Assembly (NCBI RefSeq): GCF_019334725.1
Contig: NZ_CP079818.1
Span: forward strand, 124,001 to 188,000
Reading direction: 5' to 3'
Source of the DNA: Neisseria perflava
GTDB lineage: Bacteria; Pseudomonadota; Gammaproteobacteria; Burkholderiales; Neisseriaceae
Length of the DNA stretch: 64,000 bases
The position numbers and the translations under genes are program-made. The stretch's first letter is position 1. Each line of letters begins with the position of its first letter. The notes beneath the pieces were generated by a model. It saw only the letters and a list, made by a program, of their open reading frames with translations, was not told the DNA's origin and searched no databases. Below, one piece after another: positions 62,318 to 64,000 of this stretch.

Positions 62318-64000
62318 GGCAATACTCCAAATTGAAAATGTTTGAAGGTAGTAAAATTAACTTCCCCTCCTTTTTGTATTTGCCCATCAATATAATTTAC
62401 TTTACCTTTTTGGACAACTGCATTCCAGACATGCCCAGTTACACCATCAGTTCCGTAAATAACTGCTCTAGTACCATTTCCTTTCGATATAAGTGAATTT
62501 TCGATCTGACTTTTTGAAACCCAACCACTTAATTTTGTTCCGTACATTTTTTCTAATTGATTAAATGGAACAGGTGTGGATCTAGGTAAAGCACTTGTTT
62601 TATTTCCAGTTTTTAATATATTATCAACTGCAAACACACAATTAGTGCAATTCTGCATAGAGCCGGTAGGGTTAACTCCTTTTGCTGAACCTGCAGGGTT
62701 GTTTGCATCCGTGCGTTTAAAATTTTCCAATGTCTGCCTTCTTGGTTGTATAACAGACACAGGCTTAGCCTTAGGCATACCGGCTCCTGATTTACCCACA
62801 CTGAACAAATCTATAGAAAACTGAACATATTCCGCAGCCTGCTCCGACAACCCCAACTGCTTCAAGGTCTGGACCGTAATCGTCGGTCGTTGCTCGCTGG
62901 CTTTTTTTCCGAAGTTTTTCGTTCCTGTAATGACATGATCGTAGGAAGACGTTACACCAACCAAAGCGGCGGCACAGCCTAAGCCGAAAGTCTCGGCACA
63001 AGATCCGCCTCCGGCTACGCCTGAAAGAACAACCCCCAAACTGCCCGAAACGATTTCAGCCCCAGGTGAGATGTAGCGGTGCAGGATACTTTTGTCCTCC
63101 CTATCCAGCTTTTCGTACTCAGCCTTCAAATAAGAGGCTACTAAATCAGGATGTTTATTTAGGTAATATAAGGATTCTTTTTTCAAGTCCTTAAATCGGC
63201 TGTCAAAGCGTTGGTCTTGGGTAAATTCGATAATGCGTCCTATATTTTGACGACATTCGGTAATTCTTCCTTTGGAACTGCATTCATTCTCGGCTTGCTC
63301 TTTTATAACGGAATAAATTTTACGGGCTGTCTGTTCATCCTTCTTTAAGGCTTCCGATGTCAGATAGAGGTTGTTTTCCACCGCATTCTGCCCGACCGCC
63401 CCTCCGGTTTGCGCGTCTACCGGCGTGCCGCCCACGGCCGCTCCCGTCAGCGATGCAATCACCCCGCTCTTCGATTTGATTTCCTCTTTGATATGTTCCG
63501 GCAGTAGATTGGCATTGAACTCGCCTGTTTGCGGATCGATTGCGGTTTTACCGTCGTTATACCGTTGAGCAAGATGTTCCGCTGCCTTTTCAGCTGCAAC
63601 TGCAGCCGCGCCGCCGGCAGCAGAATTACCACCGTTGACGCGGGCGATAGTTGCACCTAAAAGGAAATGTCCGATTGCCTGAGCGGTTTCATTTTTGTTT
63701 TCACCGTGTCCAAATGTCCTACCTATTGCTTCGGAAGCATAGGGCGCAGCGGCATTGACTGCGCTTTGTAACCCGCTTTGGCCACCAAGTAGACCGGTCG
63801 CGAGGGTGGTGCCGGCGTTAAGGGCGCGGCGGTGTTTACCTCCTACCCCCCAATTTTGGGCTTCGGCATCGGCTTTGCGATAGGTTTCTGAGTAGTTGAT
63901 TAGAATTTTTTGCCGTTCGGTTTCGTCCAGTTTGGCGTAGGCTTCATAGCTGCCGTCATTTTGGGCTTTCAGACGGCCTTCAAACTCCGCTTCGGCTTTG
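62314..64000 (-). CDS. tpsA: TpsA/CdiA haemagglutinin-type toxin, C-terminal part (5' end off window)
   Basis: The frame is open from the right edge to TGA at 62314, 562 codons; the apparent start at 63462 is internal. Features in order: haemagglutinin/DUF637-like region, the VENN pretoxin motif (GGAVGQNAVENN near 63375), a helical pretoxin region, then a papain-fold toxin (Tox-PL1) with Cys in NCTNCVFAVDN, His in TGHVWNAVV and Asp in NYIDGQ. The protein would be exported by TpsB and deliver its tip to neighbouring cells. The gene continues beyond 64000. Confidence 0.88.
   Translation of the reverse strand, partial: KAEAEFEGRLKAQNDGSYEAYAKLDETERQKILINYSETYRKADAEAQNWGVGGKHRRALNAGTTLATGLLGGQSGLQSAVNAAAPYASEAIGRTFGHGENKNETAQAIGHFLLGATIARVNGGNSAAGGAAAVAAEKAAEHLAQRYNDGKTAIDPQTGEFNANLLPEHIKEEIKSKSGVIASLTGAAVGGTPVDAQTGGAVGQNAVENNLYLTSEALKKDEQTARKIYSVIKEQAENECSSKGRITECRQNIGRIIEFTQDQRFDSRFKDLKKESLYYLNKHPDLVASYLKAEYEKLDREDKSILHRYISPGAEIVSGSLGVVLSGVAGGGSCAETFGLGCAAALVGVTSSYDHVITGTKNFGKKASEQRPTITVQTLKQLGLSEQAAEYVQFSIDLFSVGKSGAGMPKAKPVSVIQPRRQTLENFKRTDANNPAGSAKGVNPTGSMQNCTNCVFAVDNILKTGNKTSALPRSTPVPFNQLEKMYGTKLSGWVSKSQIENSLISKGNGTRAVIYGTDGVTGHVWNAVVQKGKVNYIDGQIQKGGEVNFTTFKHFQFGVLP

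Noticed and set aside
63462..63464. GTG at 63462 as the start of the papain-toxin gene
   Set aside because: The reading frame is open upstream to 64000 with continuous haemagglutinin-type sequence, so this codon is an internal valine.
63459..63656. 65-codon minus-strand frame beginning MQLSPAST
   Set aside because: It overlaps the open tpsA frame in another phase; the tpsA frame continues through to the window edge.
1..64000. Correia repeat-enclosed elements and rRNA genes
   Set aside because: No TATAG..GTGGATTAA-type Correia ends and no rRNA sequence were seen.

Overview
The window is chromosomal DNA of a commensal human Neisseria. The 12-base DNA uptake sequence occurs many times, mostly as AGGCCGTCTGAA (the AG dialect) and often as inverted pairs serving as terminators. 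Core gene content (mqo, rsmG-parA, valS, nadD, dadA, minCDE-oxyR, an Ag473-like lipoprotein) is also neisserial. The dialect points to the N. subflava / N. mucosa / N. sicca side of the genus rather than to gonococcus or meningococcus; I cannot name the species.

Layout. 1-4.9 kb: core genes (trpC end, mqo, a membrane protein, rsmG, parA). 4.9-14.3 kb: a disrupted hrpA RNA helicase locus. hrpA is split by a phosphoethanolamine transferase gene, its 3' part carries in-frame dispersed repeats, and an AT-rich gene for a reverse transcriptase fused to a nitrilase domain (a defence-associated RT, DRT type 1-like) sits 12 bp behind it. 14.3-32.1 kb: core genes (rsfS, nadD, carbonic anhydrase, Nudix, ABC ATPase, valS, ZIP transporter, dadA plus alanine symporter, an ATP-grasp gene, photolyase, minCDE, oxyR), interrupted by an AIPR-family anti-phage gene behind valS that is flanked by foreign-looking uptake sequences. 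32.2-39.6 kb: a filamentous prophage of the Nf/MDA type (Rep, ssDNA-binding protein, coat proteins, TspB, Zot) with an IS110/Piv-type recombinase. 39.6-42.4 kb: core genes and tRNA-Lys.

42.35 to about 53.3 kb: an integrated plasmid-like element beside tRNA-Lys. It has a tyrosine integrase, excisionase, remnants of an IncP-like transfer set (TraL, TraM, TrbM), a phage-type repressor with a divergent HTH gene, a putative replication protein, a striking array of about 26 ACAAC units at 11-bp spacing, a 72-bp inverted repeat, a methyltransferase-like protein lacking a visible catalytic motif, and a nested-hairpin RNA candidate. 53.4-64 kb: a two-partner-secretion / contact-dependent-inhibition locus: TpsB transporter, then, on the other strand, one large TpsA/CdiA gene running off the right edge (papain-fold toxin plus Imm35-like immunity), a truncated TpsA with an EC869-type nuclease toxin and its CdiI, and several toxin-tail/immunity cassettes that look silent.

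Functionally, the accessory DNA is dominated by conflict systems: the RT-nitrilase and AIPR genes against phage, the TpsA/CdiA locus against neighbouring bacteria, and two mobile elements. Variant uptake-sequence dialects around several of these genes suggest they moved between Neisseriaceae by natural transformation. All family names come from reading the translated sequence; no database search was run.
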